Assembly (NCBI GenBank): GCA_963677445.2
Contig: CAXXGF010000081.1
Location: 1-64,000, forward strand
DNA: 64,000 nt
DNA from: G963677445 sp963677445
GTDB lineage: Bacteria; Bacteroidota; Ignavibacteria; Ignavibacteriales; Melioribacteraceae
Reading direction: 5' to 3'
The position numbers and the translations under genes were made by a program. Under the pieces are notes generated by a model that worked only from the letters and a program-made list of their open reading frames with translations, searched no databases and was not told where the DNA came from. Shown here one piece after another: positions 28,275 through 36,000 of this stretch; within the stretch, counting starts at the first letter, position 1, and every line of letters starts with the position of its first letter.

Positions 28275-29324
28275 TTACCGCTTTTTATCCTTGGGATTAC
28301 TGTTTTTCGCTTCAGGCTGATCATCTTCATTTGTCATACCCAGTTTTTTCATCAGTTTAATCCTGATATCCTTCATCAGCTCTTTATTTTCAGACAGTTT
28401 AACCCTGAACTGCTCTTTTCCCTGGTAACGGTCTTCACCATAAGTAAACCATGATCCGCTTTTTTGGATAATATTATGATTCACAGCCAGATCAATCAGA
28501 TCACCCGCCCGGCTAATTCCTTCGTTGTAAAGTATATCAAACTCCACTTCTTTGAAAGGAGGAGCAATTTTACTCTTTACAATCTTAACTTTAGTTCTGC
28601 TTCCGATTACATCCTGACCACTTTTAATCGCCGCTATTCTTCGGATATCCATCCTCAGACTCGCGTAAAATTTGAGGGCGTTTCCGCCGGTGGTTGTTTC
28701 CGGATTGCCGAATACAACACCAATCTTACTTCGGAGCTGATTGGTAAATATCAGGCATGTTTTCGAACGGCTGACAGCGCCGGTGAGTTTTCTTAAAGCC
28801 TGCGACATAAGACGCGCCTGCACCGCCATTTGCGGATCACCCATCTCCCCTTCGATTTCAGCTCTGGGAACAAGAGCGGCAACCGAGTCGATAATGATTA
28901 CATCCAGCGCGTTGCTTCTTACGAGAGTATCGGCAATCTCAAGAGCCTGTTCACCATAGTCCGGCTGTGAAATTAGAAGGTTATTAACATCCACATTTAA
29001 TCTTTTAGCGTAATTGACATCAAGCGCGTGTTCGGCGTCGATAAATGCCGCGAGACCACCGGTTTTCTGTGCTTCCGCGATGATATGAAGGCATAAGGTT
29101 GTTTTACCGGACGATTCCGGCCCGTAAATTTCAACTATTCTGCCACGGGGCACACCTCCGATTCCCAGCGCGTAATCAAGTGATAAAGCGCCGGTCGAAA
29201 TGGATTCAACTTTACTTATAACTCCGTCGCCAAGCTTCATTATCGAGCCTTTGCCATGCGTCTTTTCAATATTGAATATGGTATCTTCCAGAATTTTCAT
29301 CCGGGTGTTTTTATCTTCCGACAT
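28275..29324 (-). CDS. recA: Recombinase A
   Basis: 349 residues, full length. Walker A GPESSGKTTL, the Walker B strand VIIIDSVAALVPRAEIEGEM, the L1/L2 DNA-binding loop residues (IGVVFGNPETTTGGNALKF) and the C-terminal lysine-rich tail are all present. It catalyses homologous strand exchange and stimulates self-cleavage of LexA-type repressors. No clear SOS operator was recognised upstream, though the cognate motif for this phylum is not well defined. Confidence 0.98.
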   Translation of the reverse strand: MSEDKNTRMKILEDTIFNIEKTHGKGSIMKLGDGVISKVESISTGALSLDYALGIGGVPRGRIVEIYGPESSGKTTLCLHIIAEAQKTGGLAAFIDAEHALDVNYAKRLNVDVNNLLISQPDYGEQALEIADTLVRSNALDVIIIDSVAALVPRAEIEGEMGDPQMAVQARLMSQALRKLTGAVSRSKTCLIFTNQLRSKIGVVFGNPETTTGGNALKFYASLRMDIRRIAAIKSGQDVIGSRTKVKIVKSKIAPPFKEVEFDILYNEGISRAGDLIDLAVNHNIIQKSGSWFTYGEDRYQGKEQFRVKLSENKELMKDIRIKLMKKLGMTNEDDQPEAKNSNPKDKKR

Positions 29325-29336
29325 TAAGCCTCCGTT

Positions 29337-29897
29337 TTATAACAATTTTATACTCTCAATCTTTTTATATATCGGACCACCGGGCTGAAGTTTACTTCGG
29401 AAAAGTACAAGATTATCAGCCGTAAATGTCAACGGATTAAAATAATAATGAACAAAATCTTCTATTTTCCTCCTGTCTTCATTCCCTTTTAGTCGCAATA
29501 TAGTCAGGTGAGGTTTGAATTTTCTGTTTTCCTTTCTGAATCCCAGGGATGCCAGCTCCGAATTTATTTTATCCGCGAATTGAGCCAGCACAGGAGAGTG
29601 TTTAAGGCCCGCCCATAATATAGTGGGATTCCCCTGCCTGTAAAACAAACCATACTTAATTATTCTGAGATTAAAAGCCTTCAGATCTTTGCCAAGCTCC
29701 TTTAACCTGTTTTTAATTTCAGGTACTAATGAGGGCTCGGTTTCACCAAGAAATTTAAGTGTAATATGGATTCTTTCATTCGGCTCCCATCTGAGACCCG
29801 GCTGGAATCCATAAATTTCTTTCTTATGTTTTTCTATTTGGTCTTTAACAAACTCAGGTATTTCCAATCCGATAAAAAGACGGTCACTCATCTCCAA
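29337..29897 (-). CDS. thpR: RNA 2',3'-cyclic phosphodiesterase (2'-5' RNA ligase family)
   Basis: 186 residues of the 2H phosphoesterase superfamily. The two catalytic HxT motifs are visible, IHITLKFLGE near 45 and HLTILRLKG near 130, in the expected symmetric positions. Bacterial ThpR opens 2',3'-cyclic phosphate ends of RNA and can ligate tRNA halves in vitro. The start overlaps the cinA stop region by 14 bases. The thpR-cinA-pgpA order is common in bacteria near recA. Confidence 0.9.
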   Translation of the reverse strand: MEMSDRLFIGLEIPEFVKDQIEKHKKEIYGFQPGLRWEPNERIHITLKFLGETEPSLVPEIKNRLKELGKDLKAFNLRIIKYGLFYRQGNPTILWAGLKHSPVLAQFADKINSELASLGFRKENRKFKPHLTILRLKGNEDRRKIEDFVHYYFNPLTFTADNLVLFRSKLQPGGPIYKKIESIKLL

Positions 29898-31137
29898 TTC
29901 CTAAAAGGTGTTTTCTTACCATATCAATAGCTGTCTGCGCGGTTCTGTCTTTATTTAATAATCGGTCATCGCCAAATCGAAATTCTTTGGCGGTGCAGAC
30001 TTTATCATCACATATTCCTATATATACCAATCCGACAGGTTTATTTTCCGAAGCCCCTGTGGGTCCCATAATACCTGTTACGGCAAGCCCTATATCGGCA
30101 AGACTTACGGCTTTTACTCCTTCAGCCATTTGCCTCGCAATTTGCAGGCTCACTGAACCAAACTTATGAAGCATGTCTTCATCAACTTTTAATTCTTCAA
30201 CCTTGGCAGCATTCGAATAAGTTATAAATCCCCGCTCAAAATAACCGCTGCTTCCACTTATATTTGTAAGACGGTTGCTTATCAGACCCCCGGTGCATGA
30301 CTCGGCTACCGCGATCTTCAGTCCTCTGTCAGTAAGTAGTTTCGCGACAACTTCTTCGAGACTTATATCATCCTGGCCATAGATATAACGACCAACCAAG
30401 GATCGGATTTTCTGTTCAATCTCACTCAGTTTGTTGATTGCCTCTTCCTTTTCTGTATGGAAGACTTTAATCTGCATTTTTACGCCAAACTGATTTGGAA
30501 GAAAAGCAAGCTGTGCTCCATTCAATATTTCCGAGATATTCCCCAGCCTTTCATAAAGGTATGATTCGGGAATTCCTGTTGTCATTAATGATTTTGTTAA
30601 CTTTATTTCCCCTTCCCCGCTGTTAAGTTCCTCAAGCTTGGGAATTACAAAATCATCCATCATGGTTTCCATTTCATAAGGCACGCCGGGGAGAGAAATA
30701 AATATTTTGTCATCCTTACTAATCCAGCTTCCCGGGGCGGTGCCTTTTTTATTCCTGATTATTTCGGCGATTTCAGGTACAAAAGCCTGGTCCTCATTCA
30801 GTTTTGTTACTTTTCTTCCCCTGCGGTTGAATAACTCCTGAATATCGGTGAGTACATTTTCATTCATTATAAGTCCGCACTCAAAAAAATCAATAATACA
30901 CTTCCTTGTCAAATCATCATGAGTAGGACCGAGTCCGCCGGTTACAATGGTAATATCAGCGGTATCCCATGCACTCCCGAATGTCTCCTTGATCTGGGAT
31001 TCATCATCCCCTATCACTGCTCCTCCCTTCACCTGAATGTTAATGCTCTCCAGTTTGCGTGAAATATTTGCCGCGTTTGTATTTACAGTAATGCCGCTTA
31101 ATATTTCATCGCCGATAGTTATTAAGAATGCTTTCAT
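29884..31137 (-). CDS. cinA: CinA-family protein (nicotinamide-nucleotide amidase domain)
   Basis: 417 residues. An N-terminal MoaB/MogA-like COG1058 domain (about 1-170; LITIGDEILSG, TGGLGPTHDD) is joined to a C-terminal amidase domain (about 255-410) with the catalytic AESCTGG and the GSSGYFERGFITYSN stretch. The C-terminal domain deamidates NMN for NAD salvage, and the N-terminal domain is linked to ADP-ribose pyrophosphatase activity. It lies in the recA-side operon, 12 bases after pgpA. Confidence 0.93.
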   Translation of the reverse strand: MKAFLITIGDEILSGITVNTNAANISRKLESINIQVKGGAVIGDDESQIKETFGSAWDTADITIVTGGLGPTHDDLTRKCIIDFFECGLIMNENVLTDIQELFNRRGRKVTKLNEDQAFVPEIAEIIRNKKGTAPGSWISKDDKIFISLPGVPYEMETMMDDFVIPKLEELNSGEGEIKLTKSLMTTGIPESYLYERLGNISEILNGAQLAFLPNQFGVKMQIKVFHTEKEEAINKLSEIEQKIRSLVGRYIYGQDDISLEEVVAKLLTDRGLKIAVAESCTGGLISNRLTNISGSSGYFERGFITYSNAAKVEELKVDEDMLHKFGSVSLQIARQMAEGVKAVSLADIGLAVTGIMGPTGASENKPVGLVYIGICDDKVCTAKEFRFGDDRLLNKDRTAQTAIDMVRKHLLGIGDE

Positions 31138-31149
31138 GAAATTCTGCCT

Positions 31150-31602
31150 TTATTGAACAAAATATAATAAAACCTGCATCAGTATCAGAGTATAAATTCC
31201 CGATATTACATCATCCAGCATAATACCAAGCCCGCCCTTGAGTCTTTCTGCCGCATTCGCGGGGTATATCTTAACAATATCCAGGACTCGCCAGACAATG
31301 AACGCAATTGTTACAAATATAATACTTTTTGGGATAAATAAAAGGCTGATCCAGGTTCCGACTATTTCATCCACCGTACATTCCGAAGGATCTTTACCAT
31401 ACAACTTTTCAAACTTTGTCCCGATATTAATTCCCCAGAAAAATAACAATATACTTGCCGGTCCCATAATGAGGGGATTTTCAAAGCCGGGAATAAGATA
31501 AATAACTATGGCCGCCATGCTGCCAAATGTTCCCGACGCTACCGGAATATAACCGGTATAGAATGCGGAACCAACAATTTTTTCAATCAGATTTATTTTC
31601 AA
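31150..31602 (-). CDS. pgpA: Phosphatidylglycerophosphatase A
   Basis: 150 residues with four membrane segments. Conserved stretches include ASGTFGSMAAI and DPSECTVDEIVGTW, which carry the acidic metal-binding residues of PgpA, and GGLGIMLDDVISG. It removes the phosphate from phosphatidylglycerol phosphate. It overlaps the 3' end of pgsA by 20 bases; PgsA makes its substrate, so the two consecutive steps are translationally linked. Confidence 0.93.
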   Translation of the reverse strand: MKINLIEKIVGSAFYTGYIPVASGTFGSMAAIVIYLIPGFENPLIMGPASILLFFWGINIGTKFEKLYGKDPSECTVDEIVGTWISLLFIPKSIIFVTIAFIVWRVLDIVKIYPANAAERLKGGLGIMLDDVISGIYTLILMQVLLYFVQ

Positions 31603-32188
31603 AACTAAAAAGCTGCCTTATAATTTTCCTGTTTTTATAAAAATATGACAGGCCGGTGCCCAAAGTAAATAATGTTATGAATAACATAATATAATAGATG
31701 AGCTCTTTATCAATCATCTGGTCGAATAACTTTTCGTTAAGGCTGTACACCGGATCGATAGTTATCAGAGTAAATACCGCGAGACAATAATAAAGAAAAA
31801 ACATCTGAATAAATGTTTTCCATTTCGCCAGTCTGCTTGTTGTAAATGATACTTTTTGATACTGGGCGTATAATCTTAATCCTGTAATTAAAAGATCCCT
31901 GATGATTATTATCAACACCATCCACAGCTCAAATAAATCAATTACTACAAACGCGACAAAAGCTGTGGATGTGAGTATTTTATCAGCCAGAGGGTCTAAA
32001 AACTTTCCCCATTCGGTAATATAATTAAATTTTCTTGCCAGCCAGCCATCATACCAGTCTGTTAAAGCCGCCACAACAAAGACTACTATGGATATCTGCT
32101 TCATCAACTGATCATCCGACAAAAAGAGAATCAGAAAAACCGGTGTCAGAATAATGCGTAATACTGTTAGCTGATTTGGCAGTACCAT
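31583..32188 (-). CDS. pgsA: CDP-diacylglycerol-glycerol-3-phosphate 3-phosphatidyltransferase
   Basis: 201 residues, integral membrane, with the CDP-alcohol phosphotransferase signature DG..AR........G...D...D seen in DWYDGWLARKF and EWGKFLDPLADK. It forms phosphatidylglycerol phosphate from CDP-diacylglycerol and glycerol 3-phosphate. It overlaps pgpA at one end and abuts the DUF971 gene at the other, within the purC-to-thpR operon. Confidence 0.93.
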   Translation of the reverse strand: MVLPNQLTVLRIILTPVFLILFLSDDQLMKQISIVVFVVAALTDWYDGWLARKFNYITEWGKFLDPLADKILTSTAFVAFVVIDLFELWMVLIIIIRDLLITGLRLYAQYQKVSFTTSRLAKWKTFIQMFFLYYCLAVFTLITIDPVYSLNEKLFDQMIDKELIYYIMLFITLFTLGTGLSYFYKNRKIIRQLFSFENKSD

Positions 32189-32484
32189 TATTCACCGGAA
32201 TTTAATTTGCGTAATTGCTGAAATTCGAAGATGCCGGTATTATGACCATCCTTCCATTTTATCGAGAGGGCGTAATGCCCGACAATCTCAATCTTTTCTA
32301 TCTGGATCTGACTGCCTGAATAAAGAGGGATATAATTTTTACCGTGACTTTCCCTGTCTGCGGCGCAATAAGCGCATGGACAATACCTGCGTAAGTCGGT
32401 AATTTTTATCTTGTCCGATTCACCATTATCCCAGGCAATTTCGAGATATTTCCCCGAGGCGGCGCTGATTTTTTTCGGAATCAT
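32188..32484 (-). CDS. DUF971-domain protein
   Basis: 98 residues with the DUF971 pattern: basic LRRYCPCAYC followed by IEIVGHYALSIKWKDGHNTGIFEF. The domain is related to the N-terminal zinc-binding part of gamma-butyrobetaine hydroxylases and is often found near iron-sulfur or cofactor genes. Cys and His residues suggest metal binding. It shares boundary bases with purC upstream and pgsA downstream. The cellular role is not established. Confidence 0.85.
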   Translation of the reverse strand: MIPKKISAASGKYLEIAWDNGESDKIKITDLRRYCPCAYCAADRESHGKNYIPLYSGSQIQIEKIEIVGHYALSIKWKDGHNTGIFEFQQLRKLNSGE

Positions 32485-33380
32485 TAATCGAGCCTGATAT
32501 TTGTGAGTTTATTTAACGCTTCCAGATACTTTTCACTCGTATTTTTTATCACTTCGGGTGGCAGATCGGGCGCAGGGGGTTGTTTGGTAAACTTAATTGA
32601 GGATAGATAATCCCGGACATATTGTTTGTCGTAACTTGATTGTGAACGGCCCGGCTGATAATCATCGAGGGGCCAGAACCTTGATGAATCGGGTGTCAGC
32701 AATTCATCGATCAGGATAATTTTGCCTTTATATATTCCAAATTCCATTTTGGTATCCGCGATAATTATCCCTTTCTGATAAGCAAAATCTGATATTTTTT
32801 TAAATACCCTCAGTGAAATATCCGTTATCTCCTCCAGGGTTTCTTTTCCTACTATTTCGGCAGCCTTTTCAACTGATATATTCTCATCATGTTCACCGAT
32901 CTCAGCTTTTGTGGAGGGGGTAAAAATCGGTTCCGAAAGTTTATCCGATTCCCGAAGTCCTTCCGGAAGTTTAATGCTGCATACTGTCCCCTGTTTCTGG
33001 TATTCTTTCCATCCTGATCCGGTGATATACGCGCGCACTATACACTCCAGCATTACAGGTTCGGCTTTCTTTACAATCATCGACCTGTTTTTGAGCATAT
33101 CTGAATCTGGCTTTAAGGATTCCGGAAATTCTTCAACATCAGTTGTGATAATATGGTTATCAATAATATCTTTTGTATAATCGAACCAGAATTTTGATAT
33201 TTGGTTTAATACCGCTCCTTTAAATGGTATTCCCTGGTTCATAATTACATCGAATGCGGAAATTCTGTCTGTGGAAACGATGAGGTAATTTTCTCCAAGA
33301 TCATAGATATCCCGCACTTTGCCCTGTTTGAATATTTTATGATTTGTAAGATTACTTTGTAAAATTACATTTTCCGACAT
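32484..33380 (-). CDS. purC: Phosphoribosylaminoimidazole-succinocarboxamide synthase (SAICAR synthase)
   Basis: 298 residues, similar to the eukaryote-like longer PurC. Diagnostic stretches are GKVRDIYDLGENYLIVSTDR, EPVMLECIVRAYITGSGWKE and LIDELLTPDSSRFWPLD. It joins aspartate to CAIR in purine synthesis. It is the first gene of a seven-gene minus-strand run to recA, and its promoter lies in the 180-base divergent region shared with the peptide transporter. Confidence 0.96.
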   Translation of the reverse strand: MSENVILQSNLTNHKIFKQGKVRDIYDLGENYLIVSTDRISAFDVIMNQGIPFKGAVLNQISKFWFDYTKDIIDNHIITTDVEEFPESLKPDSDMLKNRSMIVKKAEPVMLECIVRAYITGSGWKEYQKQGTVCSIKLPEGLRESDKLSEPIFTPSTKAEIGEHDENISVEKAAEIVGKETLEEITDISLRVFKKISDFAYQKGIIIADTKMEFGIYKGKIILIDELLTPDSSRFWPLDDYQPGRSQSSYDKQYVRDYLSSIKFTKQPPAPDLPPEVIKNTSEKYLEALNKLTNIRLD

Positions 33381-33560
33381 TTATCTCTTCCCCGAATGTT
33401 GTTTATCCTTGATTATTCCATTAATGGCGATTAACTTGCCGCCTTAATATTGAGTTATTATCAAATATCGATTGATTACAGATAAGAAAGTTAAAAAAAT
33501 CTGACCAAGCAAACAATTAAAATTAAACAGAGTAAACATTAGACAGGGAAAAGAACATAT

Positions 33561-35096
33561 ATGACAAAAGAAAGAAAAGGAGTTAGTTTTAAAGAGTTTC
33601 CCCAGACATTCTGGATAGCCAACACGATGGAAATTTTTGAAAGGATGGGACGGTATGGATTTTTTGCCGTCGCGTCACTTTACATCACCGGGCCGATTTC
33701 GGAAGGAGGTCTTGGTTTTACCGACGAAGAGCGGGGGGTTATTCAGGGAGTTGTAACTTTTTTTCTTTATCTTTTCCCGGTGGTAACAGGAGCGCTTGCC
33801 GACCGGTACGGTTTTAAAAAAATGCTCTTTGCCTCTTATGTTGTGATGGTGCCCGCGTATTATCTTTTGGGCCAGTTTACATCATTCCCCTCCTTTTTCC
33901 TCGCTTATATGTTTGTGGCTCTTGGGGCGGGGATGTTTAAACCTGTTATTATAGGCACTATTTCAAAAGTAACAAATGAAAAAACTTCCTCTCTCGGATT
34001 TGGTATATTTTACATGATGGTTAATATTGGCGGATTTGTCGGACCTATTGTTGCCGGTATTGTCAGGGGCATATCCTGGGAGTATGTTTTTATCGCCTCT
34101 TCATTGTGGCTTTCGGTTAATTTCATTTTTGTGATCTTTCTCTATAAAGAGCCGACAAACGCTGATAATCCGGGCAATAAAAGGAGTTTTAAAAAGGTTA
34201 TGTCCGATATGGTCGAAGTGCTCGGCAATGAAAGATTTTTCCTGCTTGTTTTCGGACTTCTCTTTATACTTGTGATGGGTTCTAAATTCACTTCAGACGG
34301 AACCTTTACCTGGACCGAAATAATTATTGCCTCGGTGATCTGGACAGTCCTTAATTATGCCTGGGATTTCATTGTAAGAAGTTTCAGCGGTGTAAAGAAA
34401 AGCTGGTATCTTAGCAAAATGAAAATAGGTGACTGGCGTTTCGGCCTTTTTCTGCTGTTGATGTCAGGTTTCTGGACCTCATTCAACCAGATATTTTTAA
34501 CCTTGAATCTATATATCCGTGATTTTACCGATACATCTGATGTAATGAGCGCGACACTTGAAGCCATGCGATTTTTGGGTATGACCGAATGGGCGCAGTC
34601 CTTTAACGGTATGATGGTCACAGAAGGTCAGATGAATCCTGAATTTCTTATAAATCTGAATGCCGGAGCGATAATCATCTTTCAGGTTATCGTCAGCTAT
34701 TTTGTAACAAGGCTCAAACCTTTTACAACCATTTTCTGGGGAGTTTTAATTACTGTGGTAAGTTTCACCACTCTTATTTTCGGAACCACAGGCTGGATTG
34801 TTGTCGCGGGATTACTAATATTCTCATTCGGTGAAATGATGGCGTCCCCTAAATCAAAAGAATATACCGGAAAGATCGCTCCTCCTGATAAAGTGGCGAT
34901 GTATATGGGCTACTTCTACTGGTGCGTGGCCCTCGGTAATCTATTCGGCGGAATATTATCGGGACAGCTTTACGCCGCCTTCGCCCGCGATATGAACAGG
35001 CCCGATATTATGTGGGCTATTTTCGCGGCCCTCGCGCTTGGCACTGCCCTGTTAATTTTACTTTATGATAAACTTGTTATAAAGAAAAAATCGTGA
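33561..35096 (+). CDS. POT-family proton-coupled peptide transporter
   Basis: 511 residues with about 12-14 membrane helices. The N-terminus has the POT signature region (TMEIFERMGRYGFFAVASLYI), followed by the MFS loop GALADRYGFKKML and the helix YMMVNIGGFVGPIVAG. It probably imports di- or tripeptides with protons. The ExxER motif is present as EIFER, with MGRYG where YYGMR-like residues are more usual. It is monocistronic or paired with the small membrane gene downstream. Confidence 0.88.
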   Translation: MTKERKGVSFKEFPQTFWIANTMEIFERMGRYGFFAVASLYITGPISEGGLGFTDEERGVIQGVVTFFLYLFPVVTGALADRYGFKKMLFASYVVMVPAYYLLGQFTSFPSFFLAYMFVALGAGMFKPVIIGTISKVTNEKTSSLGFGIFYMMVNIGGFVGPIVAGIVRGISWEYVFIASSLWLSVNFIFVIFLYKEPTNADNPGNKRSFKKVMSDMVEVLGNERFFLLVFGLLFILVMGSKFTSDGTFTWTEIIIASVIWTVLNYAWDFIVRSFSGVKKSWYLSKMKIGDWRFGLFLLLMSGFWTSFNQIFLTLNLYIRDFTDTSDVMSATLEAMRFLGMTEWAQSFNGMMVTEGQMNPEFLINLNAGAIIIFQVIVSYFVTRLKPFTTIFWGVLITVVSFTTLIFGTTGWIVVAGLLIFSFGEMMASPKSKEYTGKIAPPDKVAMYMGYFYWCVALGNLFGGILSGQLYAAFARDMNRPDIMWAIFAALALGTALLILLYDKLVIKKKS

Positions 35097-35132
35097 TACT
35101 CTTTTTATTTTGATTTTCGTTTTTCTTAAATT

Positions 35133-35157
35133 GGGAGTAATAGTTAAAATTACTCCC
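35133..35157 (+). other. Hairpin between transporter and small membrane gene
   Basis: An 8-bp perfect inverted repeat (gggagtaa / ttactccc) with a 9-base loop lies 36 bases after the transporter stop and just before the next Shine-Dalgarno. It lacks a following T-run, so it may be a processing or weak termination site rather than a full terminator. Confidence 0.5.
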
Positions 35158-35168
35158 ATGGAGAAAAA

Positions 35169-35579
35169 ATGAAATATTTAATCGGCCTCGCGGGCTGTCT
35201 GCTCTTAATTATCAGTGGTGTCCTTCCAATTGCGACTATTAACAATGTACCGGTGACAATATTCCCGGTTTTCGAAAATTTTAATATTGCCGATAATATC
35301 TGGGTATGGAATGATATTTCCGCCTTTTCTGTCACATTCGGAATCGTCGCTCTGCTCGCCATTTATTTTGTGTTAAAAGGAATTAAGCTCGCCATTATCA
35401 TCAGCGGAGCCATAATTCTTGTAGTATCCTTTTTTATGCTGATCTCTGTATGGATGAGCAGTTTTAAGGTGGAAAAATTCCAGGGAATGGAATTCAGCTA
35501 TGGATATAGCTGGCTTATTCTTATTGCAGGCGCCGCGCTGATATTGTTTTACGGCATAAAAAAGAAAAAATCCGCTTAA
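35169..35579 (+). CDS. Small four-helix membrane protein
   Basis: 136 residues with four hydrophobic segments (about 3-25, 55-72, 75-98 and 112-130) and a basic tail (GIKKKKSA). The layout resembles small conserved four-pass membrane proteins of unknown function. A Shine-Dalgarno (ggag) precedes the ATG. No motif points to a role. Confidence 0.65.
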   Translation: MKYLIGLAGCLLLIISGVLPIATINNVPVTIFPVFENFNIADNIWVWNDISAFSVTFGIVALLAIYFVLKGIKLAIIISGAIILVVSFFMLISVWMSSFKVEKFQGMEFSYGYSWLILIAGAALILFYGIKKKKSA

Positions 35580-36000
35580 TTCTGAATCATTCAATCCGGA
35601 ATACGCTGACTCGCTTTTAAGTATCCATCGAAGTATACTCGGTATTTTCAGAACTCCTGATCCCGATAATAAAAAACAATAACTCACCGGATCTCATTCG
35701 CAAAATAAAATCGCCGGATAGAAGTCTGGAAGAAAGTCCCGCCAGGGATCCGCTGCGTCGGACAGGCAAGCAGAAAATAGCCCCGCAATTCATTGTGGGG
35801 TTAAATGGGTAACATACATTCGCAAAAAGTCCCGCCAGGGACGACAGAGACAACATTTCATCCTTTAAACTGGAACATCTTTTTTATTGTTTGCTCGATA
35901 AATGAGAAATACCGTTTATATTGCGAGCCTGGGATATGATAATTCGCGATAAACTTCCGCGATTTTATTTTGCGAGAGGTAAGAAGTTCTGAAATTCAGT
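35580..36000. other. Intergenic region carrying a REP-like repeat
   Basis: This 420-base gap between the small membrane gene and pbpC contains no convincing gene. Minus-strand open frames here fall within the palindromic repeat and are not protein-like. Its main content is the repeat listed next. The remainder, next to pbpC, shows no recognisable site. Confidence 0.6.
35733..35850. repeat. REP/MITE-like palindromic repeat
   Basis: Two identical 16-base direct copies of aaagtcccgccaggga (35733-35748 and 35826-35841), each a small gtccc/gggac hairpin, flank a central 9-bp hairpin, ccccgcaat / attgtgggg, at 35781-35800. The modular structure and intergenic place suit a REP-like element moved by an outside transposase. 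None is encoded in the window. Confidence 0.7.

Noticed and set aside
35617..35856. Minus-strand open frame of 79 codons
   Set aside because: It lies within the palindromic repeat and its Cys/Leu-rich translation looks like repeat DNA read as protein.
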